64,000 bases of DNA from Myotis daubentonii (GCF_963259705.1 NC_081844.1:42163341-42227340), one strand, 5' to 3'; counted from the stretch's first letter, positions 25,482 through 39,920 are shown. Notes: generated from the letters alone by a model not told the origin. A program made the numbers and translations.

Positions 25482-25860
25482 TGGGTATTGTGGACTGCAG
25501 GTTTATGTCCCCCTAAAATTCATATGTTGAAGCCTTGCCTCCAATGTTACTGTATTTGGAGATAGGGCCTGTGAGGAGGTGATAAAGCTTAAATGAGGTC
25601 ATAAGAATGAGACCCTAATCCAAAAGGGTGGGTGCCCTTATAAGATGAGCAAATGACACCTGAGCTCGCTTTCTCAACCATGTGAGGACACCTCAAGAAA
25701 GCAGCCATCTGCAGGCCAGCATGAGGGCTCACACCAGGAACTGAATCAGCAGTACCTTGACCTTGGACTTCACAACCTGCAGAACTGTGAAAAAATAAAT
25801 TTCTGTTGTTTAAATCACCCAGCCTGTGCTATTTTATTATGGCAGCTGAGAAGTCTAATC
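25482..25860 (+). mobile_element. MaLR LTR (MLT1-type)
   Basis: A nearly complete LTR in sense orientation: ccctaaaattcatatgttga (25512), tactgtatttggagataggg (25549), gggtgcccttataagatgag (25631), ccatgtgaggacac (25678), ttgaccttggacttc (25757) and aaataaatttctgttgttta (25794). It is a solo LTR with no internal region visible. Confidence 0.85.
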
Positions 25861-26945
25861 TTATGGGCTTGGACACATTTTTGCTCATCTTTCCTTTTTG
25901 GGGAGGAGCCAAAGCAAGGGGCAGGGAAGTAAAATCAGAGAAAGAAGGATGGAGAAACTTTCAATAGGATTTTTTAAAAATAAGTTTTTTAGACTAAACT
26001 AGACATTTTAAAACTTAAAAATGTAGTCCAAAGTTATGGATTTTATACAAGATGTCATCCAGAAGTGACAACAGGGGCAGAAAAATAAATCTGTTTCTTA
26101 AATGTACTCTACCAACTTTAGTACACCCTCTAGGCCTAATTATCCAATAGCCAATAAGCAAAGCATGTAGACTGCAAATATGTAAGAAAAACTGAAATTC
26201 TCTCCCCCATTAATATTTAGCTGTTATCAAATTGTCCTAATATAATTGTGATTACCCTTATCTTATTTGATATATAATTTTTACTCCCCTTCATAGATGA
26301 CTACTAGGATTTTAATGTCTGTTCATGGAGCATAATTACTTAATATACCAATTACCACTTTGCAGTTACTAAAAGAATTTAGACTCCTTTGCCACAGTGG
26401 TTTTCTCATTCTCCTAGCCTGAGATTGTCACTCAGTACTTAGCTAATGAGATTTTCTATGAATAATAGAAAATGGTTAATATTATTACTTCTTCATCTAC
26501 TGAAGTCTGAACACTTCAAGGTGATAAGAGAATTATGAGCAGCATCTTTAGAATACCTATATTTTAAAATAATAATATTTAATTTAATAATAATTATTTA
26601 ATTTAATAAAAGCTTTTATATGTTTCCTAATTACAGAGGGAGAGAAGGGTGCTTTTTTAAAATGTATTTTTAAAGAACTTTTTTAAGTAAAATAGTGATT
26701 TCTTACAAAACTGCTATTAGTCATAGAATTAGACATGTTTTCCTCTACTTATTTATTTCCCACTAAAATTTAGTAATATTATTCTTCCTCTGTAAACTAT
26801 AGGTGGTCAGGAGTAAGTATTATGAAGTATTTAAAGTAAATTCTCTGCTTCTTTTTCCTTCGGCCCAACCCCAGTTCTTATAAACATAAAGGCCTCTCTA
26901 AGTGTAAAGTATTTCCAGTGTTATGTGAGAGCAATAGAGAGAAAA
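25861..26945. other. Unassigned AT-rich DNA
   Basis: No gene seen. 26560-26610 is an AT-rich low-complexity patch (aataatatttaatttaat). Confidence 0.5.
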
Positions 26946-26960
26946 GAAGAACCACTTTTT

Positions 26961-27420
26961 TGTTATTTATTTTTTTTAAATAACTTTTTATCTTTATCCC
27001 CCCAGTGCCCCGCTCTGCCCAGTTCCCATACCACCCCAGGCCTTCAACCATCCTATTGTCTGTGTTCATGGGCAATGCATGTATGCATATAGATTCTTTG
27101 GTTAATCTCTCCCCAGTCCCCCCACCCCCATTCCCTCTGAGATTCGTTCGTCTGTTCCACATTTCCATGCCTCTGATTCTATTTTATTCATCAGTTTATT
27201 TTGTTTATTAGATTCCACATAAAAGTGAGATCATGTGATATGTGTCTTTCTTTCACTGGCTTATTTAGCTTAGCATAATACTCTCCAGCCCCCTCCATGC
27301 TGTCTCAAGGGTAATAAATCCTTCTTTTTTACAGCTGCATAGTATTCCATGGTATAAATGTACCACAGCTTTTTTGTCCACTCATCTACTGATGGGCAAT
27401 TGGGAAATAGATAAAATCTG
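26961..27420 (-). mobile_element. L1 LINE, 5'-truncated, with target duplication
   Basis: The plus strand is the reverse of a bat L1 tail: the A-rich end appears as T-runs at 26964-26994, then a C-rich 3' UTR (27000-27135), then the end of ORF2 (gcataatactctccagcccc, 27272). A perfect 15-bp duplication gaagaaccacttttt borders it (26946-26960 and 27421-27435). It looks younger than the other L1 pieces. Confidence 0.9.
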
Positions 27421-27435
27421 GAAGAACCACTTTTT

Positions 27436-28800
27436 AAATAAACGTCTTAAAAACCAAAACACCCAACTCAAAAATGTCATCTGTGAAATCACTTAGGTCT
27501 CAAAAAGCTCACATCCTAAACAGATAATCAACAACAATAACAACAAAAATAATGACCCAGTTACTTCCAAATCACTTAGGGTTTACAAAACTCTTCAACC
27601 CTCATATCAAAACCTCCCTTGCTTTTCTCTGTTCCAAGGTTATATGTATACTCCTATCTTCTTTATCCTTCTTGTCCTGTATTATAAAATCCCATTTCCC
27701 ATCTGTGGTGGCTCATTCATCTGCTCTACACAGCCTTCCCTGGCCTGGTTGCCCTTGATGTTTCCTCCTAGGAATCTTCTGTCGGAGGCTGAGGAGAGGG
27801 AGTGCTGAGTACAAGGCCAATAGCCTGAGGAAGGCAATGGTCTATCAATTTCTCATAGCCTAGAACCAAGTCGTATTTGACCCTGTGTTTCAGAGTCCCA
27901 GCACAGCAAGTATTCATGAAAGTTGTTTTTGCTTTCTTTTGTTTTGTCTCTGCATTAATGTAGTCACTGGATGAAGATAAGGAAAAGAAACATTGTCTTC
28001 TCCCAGTGACAGACCACTATCACAGCATGGGTCCTAGGCCTTCAACTCTTTTCCTCCCCGTTCCCTACCCCCAGCCTGGCTAGCAACCAAGGCCACTCCC
28101 CAGTCTCGCTATTTGTTTGACCTCAGGGGCTGCCCAGAAGGGCAGGGGCTGAACACTCCCAAACCACCTAACGACTCCCTGCTCAATAGTCTCTCAGCAA
28201 GGCTAGCTGACACCAAGCAGCTCTCTTGAATCATGAAATACCAGCCATTTCCAAACCAGCAGCCTTCCAAAAAGTTCTCATTTAGATGAATGAAGCAATT
28301 TATAAGCAAGATAGGAAAGACAGGAAGAAAGATGAGATAAGGAGTGCTGCTTCAGCTTTTTCAGGAGGTCCAGTCCGTATACCAGTAGCCAGCCTTGTCA
28401 AGTGCTCACTACATTTACTCGGATAAGCTGTTATCCTGCCCTGGGAAGTCCGGGAAGTTTTTTTGGTCCATCGCCATTCATTACCTGGAAGAAAAATCAC
28501 CTTCTCATTTGAAGCTCTTTTTTTCATCATGGCCCATTGGCCGTGACTGATGTTGCTTTAAGTATAGCAGTTAAAACTGCTTAACCTCAGAAAGCCCTAT
28601 ACATAAAAAGTGCTCGCTATAGTTAAGATAAAATCAAGAGGAGGCGGAACTGAGATGAGACAATAGGTGCCTTACACTTTTACTCACCACCTCTCTAGTA
28701 GCTAAAAATGTAAGATCCTACTCCCAAGATAGTTTTTATAACTCTCATTACAAAAAATGTCCATGATATCAGAACAGAACTCTCACATACCCTGAATATT
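27436..28800. other. Unassigned DNA
   Basis: 27550-27780 is pyrimidine-rich and may be a decayed L2 tail. No gene or other element was recognised. Confidence 0.35.
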
Positions 28801-31600
28801 GCACAACACCGTTGACATCAATGAGGATATGGAACTTATTTTCATTATAAATAATAAATACATTTTTTCTGTTTCACTTCCCACTAAAATGTTTCTTTAA
28901 AAAAAAATCTATGGTATCATTTCACACTTCAATTCCTCTTTTAATACTGTTCCAATCATTTTTACAATAATTAGAATATGGTTTACTAGTTTCCTCAGCA
29001 ACTAGATTATTTTAACAATCAATTTTTTATACAAAGCAGTCTGTGATTTGTATCATAAGATAATAGTTTCCATTTCAACAAAGTCACTATTTCTCTCAGC
29101 ATACTTAAACTTCATATGAAGATAGAGCCAACAAAAGGAGAAATGTTCTCTACAGTTTATTAACATTTAGCATGTTAGACATCAATTATAAGATGGCCAC
29201 TTGGCATCTTCTTAAGTAATTCTGTTACCACACAATTTCAAGGGCCAGGATAATAGTGGCACATATAAGGAAAAAAACTTAAAGGAGAGTTACGTAAAAT
29301 TAGCCTAAGAGGCATGAAGTAAACAATTTAAAAAACCCATAAATAGGCAGAAAGCTAATAGTTATTACATTCAATAATTTAGCATGATATGCATGACGGT
29401 TTTGACCTCCAAAATAATTTAGCGCCTTGAGCTGAGATTAAATGCAGAACATTAATTTTTCCCTCTGGTTGTCAAGCCAACCAAGAGACCCGTCAAATCC
29501 ATTTAAATAAAGCCTGCATCATATAATAATATTAAAGGGAATAAAATATTAATATGGGCCTGTGGTAGAACATTGGCCAAAAGAACGGCAGTGAGGTGCC
29601 TTTAATTTATTACCCTGACAATCTGTCTTTGTAATGAAACTGGGAGTTAAAGCCCCATCTAAGAATTATTTTCCGTGGCTAGAAGTAGGGCCCATTTAGG
29701 AAAGGTTACAGGTCCTCCAAATGCTGAGAATTTTTAACATCTCCAAGTGAAGAAAGTCATGAGTTCCATTTTAAATGTATTAATTTGAAGAGATAGCAAA
29801 GTATAAATGCCAGGAGTCAGTTGTAATGAAAATGAAACTTTAAACTAAAAAGGGAGACAGGAATTCATTAAGTGAGGCTTGATGCGCTTCCCCCGTAATA
29901 AAAGTGTATCTGAATCAATGCATTATTTGTATGCCACATACACCCAACTTAATCAGTGCTTCTTCTACCAAACACATTCTGATTTTTATCTCTGAAGATT
30001 ATGCTTTTCAGCATCATTTCCCAATGATTGCTCTCTGAACAGTGGAGGTTTTAAATACATCTCCTTAAATATTATATTTGCATTCTGAAAGTGATATCCC
30101 TGTAAGAACTACCCTTATTTCATTTAAAGAGTTTAGATTTATGAGCATGGAGGTTATAGACAGAGATAAACAGTGTGAGAAATAGGTCTGTGCTTTTTGT
30201 CCTCAAGTAGTTGCTCTATAGACCTGAATACTCAATAAGCATTCATTTTACTAAATGAGAAAACTGTACAAAGTTCTTTTTTAAAAATTAGTTTTGTTTA
30301 AAAATTACTTTAAACACACCAAACATGTTCTTTACTGCTAATGACGGGATTTTTCCCAGTTACATCCCAAACCAAACGAAAACCAGAGGCTGCACTCTTG
30401 CTTCTCCAACATCCGCCCCGCAGAGCAGTGTATCTCTGTAAGCTGAGCTTCCACCGACTTCAAAGGCTCCTCTGTGTGAGGGAACCAGGCATAAGACATA
30501 AGGAGAAACAGAAACCTGGCCACAAGAGAAGAACCTTTTAAAATTCTAATCAAAGAACTGAATTCTCCAAACAGGGCAATGGCTCAGTAACAATCGGATC
30601 AGACGGAGAATCACAAGCGTTGGAACTGAAGTCAGCTCACCTCCCTTGGAAAGGGGGAAACAGCGCAACAATGACACAAAATCTCACAGCAATTAGCGGG
30701 ACAGACTCTTGAGACAACTGCAGATCTCTCAGGCTCACCTAGAGTCACCTGATAGAATGCAATGGACACCATTTGATGTCTCAGAGTGTGGTTGTCATCT
30801 TTTAGGGAGTGGAAAGCCAGTTATACTCAAAGAGTCAAAGGGTCAGCCGACTTCCTTATCTCTGCACTTACTACTTGTATTCACATTTTACTTGCTACGA
30901 AATAAACTCCCTGCATTCACTGCTTTGAGCTACATCTATAATATAGCAGTGGGTTTGCTAATTAAACACAGTTTGAAGGAACTGCAGTGTTTACTTCACA
31001 TCCACCTCTGGTATGTACCCAGGACTCAGGACATATCATTACTGCACTGTTTCTAGGATCCCTTAGCTCATATACTACATGATCACAGTGACAATCAGTC
31101 ATGTGCAGTTTTACTCTCATTTACCAAAGCCCTGGGGGAAAGGTCACAATTAACCCAATAGAAAGATATGTTAAGTTTAAATTATTTGCCCAGATGAAAG
31201 CTGAGAATCATAGAGCAATGCAAAAAAATAGCTCTGTCTGAAAAGGGTCATTAATTCATCTCCTGGAACAAAGACAGGCACAAATAGGTTTAAGGGAACC
31301 ATCTTACTGGGCTGGCCTCCTATAGAATCACCCAGGTGAGTATACATGCTTTGTAGTACAGGTTCCCTTACACACTTCCAAGCACTGCTTACTTACTGAT
31401 AAATAGCTCAAAAGATCTTTTCTAGGCTCAAAAAAAAGTCTTAATAGAGATTATATTTTAAATATATGATTGTTTGAGAGGCTTTTCAGGAGAATTTCCC
31501 ATCAATCAATAAATATATTTATTAAGAACCCAACACTGCTCTTTGCACTGTAAAGATACAGGTATAGCATACATATTCCCTGAATTTAAAGACCGTGTAA
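28800..31600. other. Repeat-poor stretch
   Basis: About 2.8 kb in which I recognise no mobile element, although the rest of the window is dense with them. It is AT-rich with many homeodomain-like TAAT cores (for example near 29350, 29510 and 29775), and more GC-rich and CpG-containing at 30340-30720. This could mark constrained regulatory DNA. Only alignment to other mammals could tell. Confidence 0.35.
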
Positions 31601-31621
31601 TATAAAGTGGTAGAAGGGGTA

Positions 31622-31812
31622 GGATTGCCACATAACATACAGAATATCCAGTTAAATTTGAATGTTAGATAAACAATGAGTTGTTCTTTTAGTGTAAGCA
31701 TGCCCCCAATATTTTATGGGACATACTTAGACTAAATATTGTTTTTTATCTGAAATTCAAAGTTAACTGGTCACACTGTATTTTGATTTGTTTAATCTGA
31801 CAATTCTTGGAG
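31622..31812. mobile_element. Palindromic MITE (MER53-like)
   Basis: The two halves are inverted copies. atccagttaaatttgaat (31648) faces gaaattcaaagttaactggt (31752), and tatgggacatacttagacta marks the centre. This matches a short palindromic DNA repeat of placental mammals that I recall as MER53. No coding capacity. Confidence 0.7.
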
Positions 31813-31974
31813 GGGATGGAAAGGAAAAAGATGGGCAAAAGCTACTAGATTACTGTAGCCAAACAGGAACAGTACCATTTATGGAATGGGTCAGCCGAAC
31901 AGCACTGGACAGGGTGCCAGTGTTGCTAGGATACCCCAGCTAGAAAGCCAGGTCAGGACACAAGTCTGGAATGG

Positions 31975-32440
31975 TGCAGAAACCCACATGTCTGTTAGCT
32001 GTGAGATGAATGCATTGTGATGTATTCAAACAACGGATTAGTATAAAGCAATGAAAACAACAGTACTATAGCTACTCACAACAACATGGGTCTGCCTTAA
32101 AAATATACTATTGAATAAAAGAAGCCTGACACAAAATAATATCTTTTATATGAGTCCCACTCATAAAGTTCAAAAAACAGGTAAAATTCAAGTATAATTT
32201 TTAGAAATCCATGGTGAGATGGAAAAACGAAATGAAAAGAAGAGAAAAGAAAAGGAAAGAAAAGAACAAGCTATGATGTGATGACCATAAAAGTCGGGAT
32301 AGTAGCTCATTTGAGGAAAAGGGAAATGGCAATGGTTGGGACAGGGTATAGGAGGCACTCTGTGTGAGGTTCCAGAGCCATAGTGAAGAAGGTAAGAGAG
32401 TGGGAAGGGTCAACTGATATAAATGCTGCTGACAAGTAAT
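31975..32440 (+). mobile_element. L1M-type LINE 3' fragment
   Basis: Sense L1 3' sequence: gtataaagcaatgaaaacaa (32041), ctcacaacaacatgggtctg (32075) and gaataaaagaagcctgacac (32114). An AAAAG-rich low-complexity run follows at 32222-32268. It is old and 5'-truncated. Confidence 0.65.
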
Positions 32441-32444
32441 ATAT

Positions 32445-32946
32445 TCTATCTAATAAAAGACAAACAGGGTAATTAACCATACCTCCGCTACACTTCCCAT
32501 TGGCTAATCAGGGCGATATGCAGATTAACTGCCAACAAAGATGGTGGCCAGCTGCCATGCAGCTGAAGCGAACATGAGGCTTGCTTGCTCCAGTGATGGA
32601 GGAAGCCTAGGTTCCCGCCTGCCACAGCCCAGATCTGAGCCCGAAAGCAACAATGTTTCAATTATAGAAGCTAAACAAACCCCAGATACCTGCTTTCAGT
32701 GGACCGTGGCCTCAGAGCTGGGAGCACCAGTGACGGCAACAATGTTTCAATTATAGAAGGTAAATAAATCCCGGAATTAAAAAAAAGAAAAAAAGGAGAG
32801 GCTGGGAGCTTCAGTAGCTGGCCAGCCTGAAAATAGCCCTCAGCCCCTCACCCAGGCTGGCCAGGCACCCCAGTGGGACCCCCACCCTGATCCAGGACAC
32901 CCTTCAGGGCAAACCAGCCGGCCCCCACCCATGCACCAGGCCTCTA
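32445..32946 (+). mobile_element. HeliBat-type Helitron, first of a tandem pair
   Basis: It starts TCTATCTAATAAAAGAC and ends catgcaccaggcctcta, directly joined to the 5' end of the next Helitron. The usual final CTAG appears as CTA at the junction. Two copies of a 22-bp segment containing caacaatgtttcaattatag occur at about 32647 and 32736. No coding capacity. Confidence 0.8.
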
Positions 32947-33420
32947 TCCTATATAATAAAAGGTAATATGCAAACTGACCCTAACAGCAGAAAGACTGGG
33001 AATGACTGGTCACTATGACACACACTGACCACCAGGGGGCAGACGCTCAATGCAGGAGCTGCCCTCTAGTGGGCAGTGCGCTCCCGCATGGGGGAGCTCT
33101 GCTCAGCCACAAGCCACACTGATGGCTGCCAGTACAGCAGTGGTGGTGGGAGCCTCTCCTGCCTCCTCAGCAGCGCTAAGGATGTCTGACTGCAGCTTAG
33201 GCCTGTTCCCCACCGGCAAATGGACATCCCCTGAGACCTGCCGGGCTGCCAGAGGGATGGATGTCTGATTGTCATCTTAGGCCCAATCCCTCGGGGAGCA
33301 GGCCTAAGCCAGCAGGTGGTCATCACCTGAGGGGTCCCAGACTGTGAGAGGGCACAGGCTGGGCTGAGGGACCACCCCCCCTCCCCTGAGTGCACAAATT
33401 TTTGTGCACCGGGCCTCTAG
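32947..33420 (+). mobile_element. HeliBat-type Helitron, second of a tandem pair
   Basis: The 5' end TCCTATATAATAAAAGG follows the previous element without a gap. The 3' end has a perfect 20-bp palindromic hairpin (gtgcacaaatttttgtgcac, 33390-33409) and then ccgggcctCTAG before a host T. These are the diagnostic marks of bat Helitrons. The open frames inside on both strands reflect GC-rich sequence with few stops. Confidence 0.95.
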
Positions 33421-33763
33421 TAATTGTTATAACCATTAAATTTGACATTATGGAACTAAGAGTTCTAGGAAAAAATTCTGGGATGTAAGAGTTCAGCATA
33501 TCAGTTCTCTCATTGAATTAATCCATGATTTCCAACTTCTAAAGAAAGGATTTTTCCCCATCAGTAAAACATAAGACTGATCAATTTTTTAACTGGGTGA
33601 TTAAGTGAAGAAATAAGAAAATATTTTCCAGTTTGCTATTGCCTGGACTATTATTTAAAGGACTATATTTAACATAACAAAAATATGTATTACTAGCAGC
33701 ACAGGTTTGATTATAGTAAATATTTTAATAAATTTACATAATAGCCACACTTATTAAAGGTAA

Positions 33764-34547
33764 TCTATATATATAAAGAGGTAATATGCAAATTGGTCCT
33801 AATGGTGTCCCAGTCATGACCCTTCAACAGGCTGCGCACACACAGGAGCTGGTGGGCAGGGATGGGGGCGGGGACTTGCGCTACCGGGACATGAGGCTGC
33901 TGTTGGGGGCGGCACCCTTGCCGAGGCATGCACAGGCCCACCGCGCCACCTGGCCTGGAGGGGGCATCAGAACACATGGGGCATCAGGATGGGCTGCAGT
34001 GGGCCCCCACCCCCCGGCGGAGGCACATGCAGGCCATGGTGCCGCCCGCCCTGGAGGGGGGCACGTCAGGGCAGGGGCAGCCCCACCAGTGGAGGCGCAT
34101 GCAAGCCACGGTGTTACCCGGCCTGAAGGGGGGGGGGGCATCAGGACGGGGGTGGGGCCTCGGTGGAAAGCACTCAGCACTCCTGTGCCAGGGTCTGACA
34201 GCACGGAGAGGAAGGGAGAGCAGATGGGTAGTTAGAGAGTTTAGGCCAGGAGGGGAGAGCAGATAGGCAGTTAGGAGGATCAGGCCAGGAGGGGAGTGCA
34301 GATAGGCAGGTAGGGGGATCAGGCCAGCAGGGGAGATCAGTTAGGCAGTTAGGAGGATCAGGCCAGGAGGGGAGAGCAGTTAGGGCCATCAGGCCAGCAG
34401 GAAAGCAGTTACGGGCATCAGGCCGGCAGGCAGATGAGCATTTAGGAGCCAGTGGTCCTGGATTATGAGACGGATCCCAGATTGGAGAGGGTGCAGGCCA
34501 GGCTAAGGGACACCCCCCTGCATGAATTTTGTGCACCGGGCCTCTAG
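33764..34547 (+). mobile_element. HeliBat-type Helitron with minisatellite
   Basis: It starts TCTATATATATAAAGAGG after a host A and ends gtgcaccgggcctCTAG before T. The inside is very GC-rich, and 34220-34440 is a minisatellite. No Rep/helicase is encoded. The long open frames on both strands have repetitive composition and no known domain. Confidence 0.95.
34226..34440 (+). repeat. Minisatellite inside a Helitron
   Basis: About five imperfect tandem units of roughly 35-45 bp built on ggatcaggccaggagggga followed by gagcagttaggcagttag. The units vary in length, as in an expanding and contracting array. Confidence 0.85.
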
Positions 34548-34967
34548 TAAATATATAAATGCTGTAAGCCTTACCTTTTCTGCACAGAAAAATAATTTCT
34601 AGTTTTTAAAGTAGATCTTATGTCACATTCTACATGAAGGAATAGTTCATACTCATTGAAAATAAAATGCAATCTGGATTAAATGATTCACTTAAAAATT
34701 ACTGGATATATTTAATTTCACTGAAAATGTTTATATGTCATGCAAAAATAAATACTTTTTTGGACTTACAATATGCTTTTAGTGAAATATATTTATCTTT
34801 TTTAGGTACAGAAACTTGGAGATAATGAATTTTTCCTAAAACTTCATAAAATAATTATATCACTATAAAAAAAGAATATAAAATACTTCATTTTCAGTAC
34901 CCACTTTAATAATCCTAACTGAGGTATTGAGAATCTGTTTTTAAAATTCCACTAAGGGATTTGTTAA

Positions 34968-36860
<1,893 letters not shown>

Positions 36861-36872
36861 AAAAATAAACAG
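36861..36872 (+). repeat. Target-site duplication, right
   Basis: Exact copy of aaaaataaacag, directly after the A-rich tail of the pseudogene. Confidence 0.9.
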
Positions 36873-36874
36873 AG

Positions 36875-36899
36875 GTGTGTGTGTGTGTGTGTGTGTGTT
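36875..36899 (+). repeat. TG microsatellite
   Basis: About eleven TG units directly downstream of the pseudogene duplication. Confidence 0.9.
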
Positions 36900-37811
36900 C
36901 TGTAAAGAAGGATAAAACATAGCTACTGGCTGAAATATAGATAACTGTGTCCTTTCCCAACAGGGAAAGGGCAAAACTAGCAAAACTGTATGTATTTGTA
37001 ATAAGAGTTTCAGGGCTGGGTCATTTCACTGAGAAGCATTTTTATAAAAAGGAACAAATTATCATTATTCCAAAAGGTTGTTTATATGTAATATAGGAAA
37101 ACTAACCAACATGCATTCATTCACAAAGAACAAAAATTTCCATCTCAGGACTGGTTATATAATAATAAATGCTGAGAAAAGAAAGATAATTGGTATCTAA
37201 AGTACTATTACATCTTTTAATTAAAATATGATAGACCCATGTTCATGGTAACTAATGAACTTTCATTGAATGAATACATGTGGTTTTATGTAATTCTCTA
37301 TTTGAATAGCTTTTTCGCCTCATATTATAAAGCACAACATGAAGTCATAGCCTTTGGGTTAAAACAATTTTTAAAAGTAAAGCAATTAAAAATAGTCTCA
37401 AATTCACCAGCAGCAAGCAAACAAAGGAAGGGGGATAGCTTTGTGCTATATATGTTGGGCAATAGAAACATAGAAAGGAAAAGAAAGCAGAAATTCAGGA
37501 TTTATGCAGGAAGTATATATTGCATTACACCTGAGATGTTTGGGGCAGTGCCACATAATAAACACGTTAATATATGAAGAGCAAAAGCCATGACTATTCA
37601 CTACATGTGTGAGAAATAAAGACCATAAACTGTGGTACAAGAATCTGAACAGACCCCCATTCTCCAAAAACATTACTAAGGAAAGAAAAAGGGCTAAAAA
37701 ACATCCTAAGAATGTTACTCATATCTTCTGATTTGGATGTAAGCTAACTGAAGAGGTGAGTAGGCAGCTCTAAGGAAAGACAAGGGAAGACTTTTATTAA
37801 TAGAAGCCCCT
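36900..37811. other. Unassigned DNA
   Basis: No recognisable gene or element. The open frame at 37239-37577 has no known signature. Confidence 0.45.
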
Positions 37812-37871
37812 CAAGCATGTCAAAGTTCCGGCCAATAGGCCGCATGCCTCTTTTTGAGTTTGACATGCTTG
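37812..37871. mobile_element. Tiny hAT-like inverted-repeat remnant
   Basis: Perfect 13-bp inverted ends caagcatgtcaaa and tttgacatgcttg lie 34 bases apart around a ggccaataggccgcatg core. This looks like a strongly shortened hAT MITE. No 8-bp duplication is evident. Confidence 0.65.
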
Positions 37872-38186
37872 CCAAATCTAGCTACTTGGGTTCATCATCT
37901 TTAGTTGGAAAAAAAACCCAAAAGTTATGGAAATAGACTCTCTTAGGAGACATTAGAAGGATTTCAGGAAGCCAAGCCAAAGTTGTCTAGAACAAGGATT
38001 GTACATTTCCTTTCCTACCTTTGAACCCTCAGGCTTCAGAAAATAGCATAGACAACCAATCATCAAACTGTAACAAATCAAACAACTGTCCAAAGAAGGG
38101 AAATATAGCAGAGAATTTACCCATACTATGTAACAAAAGAAACTTCCAGACAGAGTACTCTGTTCACCATGAACTGGATACAAATA

Positions 38187-38575
38187 CAGGTTGGGGCAAA
38201 AGTAGGTTTACATTGCCCTGGCTGGTGTTGCTCAGCAGTTAGAGTGTTGGCCTGCACACTGAAGGGGTCGTGGATTTGAGTCCTGGTCAAGGGCATGTAG
38301 CTGGGTTGCAGATTCAATCTCTGGCCCCAGAGTGCATGGGAGAGGCAACCAATCAATGTGTCTCTCTCATATCAATGTTTGTCTCTCTCTGTCTCTCCTC
38401 CTCTCTCCCTCCCTTCCACTCTCTCCAAAAATCAATGGGAAAAAAATGTCCTCCAGTGAGGATTAACAAATGTTTTGAAAAAGAAAATAAGACATTAATT
38501 AATAAAGAATTATAATATAAGAATAAAGAGTGTTTGACATACTCACAACTGTAAAAGTACTTTTGCTCTACCCTA
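38187..38575 (+). mobile_element. Mariner-type MITE, split by a Ves SINE
   Basis: The left end caggttggggcaaaagtagg (38187) and right end gtaaaagtacttttgctcta..cccta (38551-38575) are inverted repeats of a mariner family. TA flanks both ends (38185-38186, 38576-38577). Without the SINE the element is only about 135 bp, too short to encode a transposase. Confidence 0.85.
38215..38467 (+). mobile_element. Ves SINE inside the mariner MITE
   Basis: The head ccctggctggtgttgctcag, B box (ggatttgagtcctggtc), CT-rich stretch (38362-38425) and tail with cagtgaggatt are all clear. Its position inside the mariner element makes it the younger of the two. Confidence 0.9.
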
Positions 38576-38649
38576 TATATATGTCATGAAACAATGTAAA
38601 CAAACTACAGTTTTTTAAAAAATTTTTAAAAATCTATCATGTTATTGAA

Positions 38650-39920
38650 GGTGAAGAAATCTGTCATAAAGAAAACATAACCCAAGGAACAAAATTGATT
38701 CCCCACAAGTACTTTACACTATGAAAGAATTAAACCAAAATACCACAAATTCAATAAAATAAGAGTTCAAAGACAAAATGATAAAACAGAAAAAGGAAAG
38801 TTGAAGAGCTAAAGGGAAAAACTGCAAACAAAAACCCTCCATCACTATAGATCTAATAAATAAATTTGAAACAGAAAGAAAAAGATTAAAACTGAAATAG
38901 CATTAAGAATATCTTGAAACACCATTTAAATGCAAAGACGAAGGGAAAATTGCAAAAGGCTTAAAGTAAATGAAAATAAATTGATAAATGTAAAGGGCAG
39001 ATAAGTGACATCCTTAATAAAAATAGAATAGAAAAAGTACACAGAGACATAATTCAAATACATTTCTCTAAATTTAGAATAAAACAAAAATTTTAAAATA
39101 TAACTTCTAATATTTAAAAAAGTCGCACAATAATCAAGACATATATATTCTCATTATGTTATGAAATTTTAAAGACAAAGTTAGAATTCTTCAGGTATCC
39201 AGGCCGAAAAAGTTGACATTAAAAAACAAAAACAAGAAGTCACATTGGGCTTTAGACTTCTCAATAGTAACATTTGCAAAGCAGAATAATGGGACATTTA
39301 AAAAACAAACAAACAAACAAAAAAAACCTCAGGGGAAAAGACCATGGCCTAAAATTGCATGTATATACACACTTTGACTCATAAATTGCCCTCCTAGTTT
39401 TATGCCCAAGAGAAATATATACATTTGTGTATAAAATGCATATACAAGAATGTACATAGCAAATTATTATTGCACTAAAAGAAAATCCAGCTGTCTAATA
39501 GAAGGCTCAACTGCAAAGAAATTAAGTGTGCACTACTATATTAATTAAAACTCTATACACCATCCAGAAGTGAAAATGAATGCATTAATGTTACATGTGA
39601 TGAACCTCACAAACATAATGTTGACAATGGAAGCCAGACACAAAATAATTAAATCAGTATGATGCTATTAACATAGAATTCATAAACAAGCATACTTATC
39701 TATGTTTTTACAAGATAAGATGGTGGTTAAATTTGGAGAGTGGTAGTGTGGTCGATTGAGAGAATGTACAAGGGAGGAAGGTTTCTGAGCTGGTGGCAAT
39801 GTTGTGTTTCTCCACTTGGGTGGTATTTACTAAAGTGTGATAATTCGTCATAGTACCCAGATGCTTTTGTGCATAGATATTGTATTTTCATTTAAAGAAT
39901 TTATTTAAAAAATAGGACAA
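38650..39920 (+). mobile_element. HAL1/L1M-type LINE, decayed
   Basis: Recognisable HAL1/L1M pieces in sense order: gaattcttcaggtatccagg (39184), ggctttagacttctcaatag (39248), aacctcacaaacataatgtt (39604) and ggaagccagacacaaaataa (39629), ending in a 3' UTR-like stretch (39720-39900). A-rich and full of stops. Confidence 0.65.

Noticed and set aside
33786..34266. Open frames of 112-149 codons on both strands
   Set aside because: They lie inside a GC-rich Helitron with a minisatellite. The residue composition is repetitive, several frames are open at once, and no domain is present.
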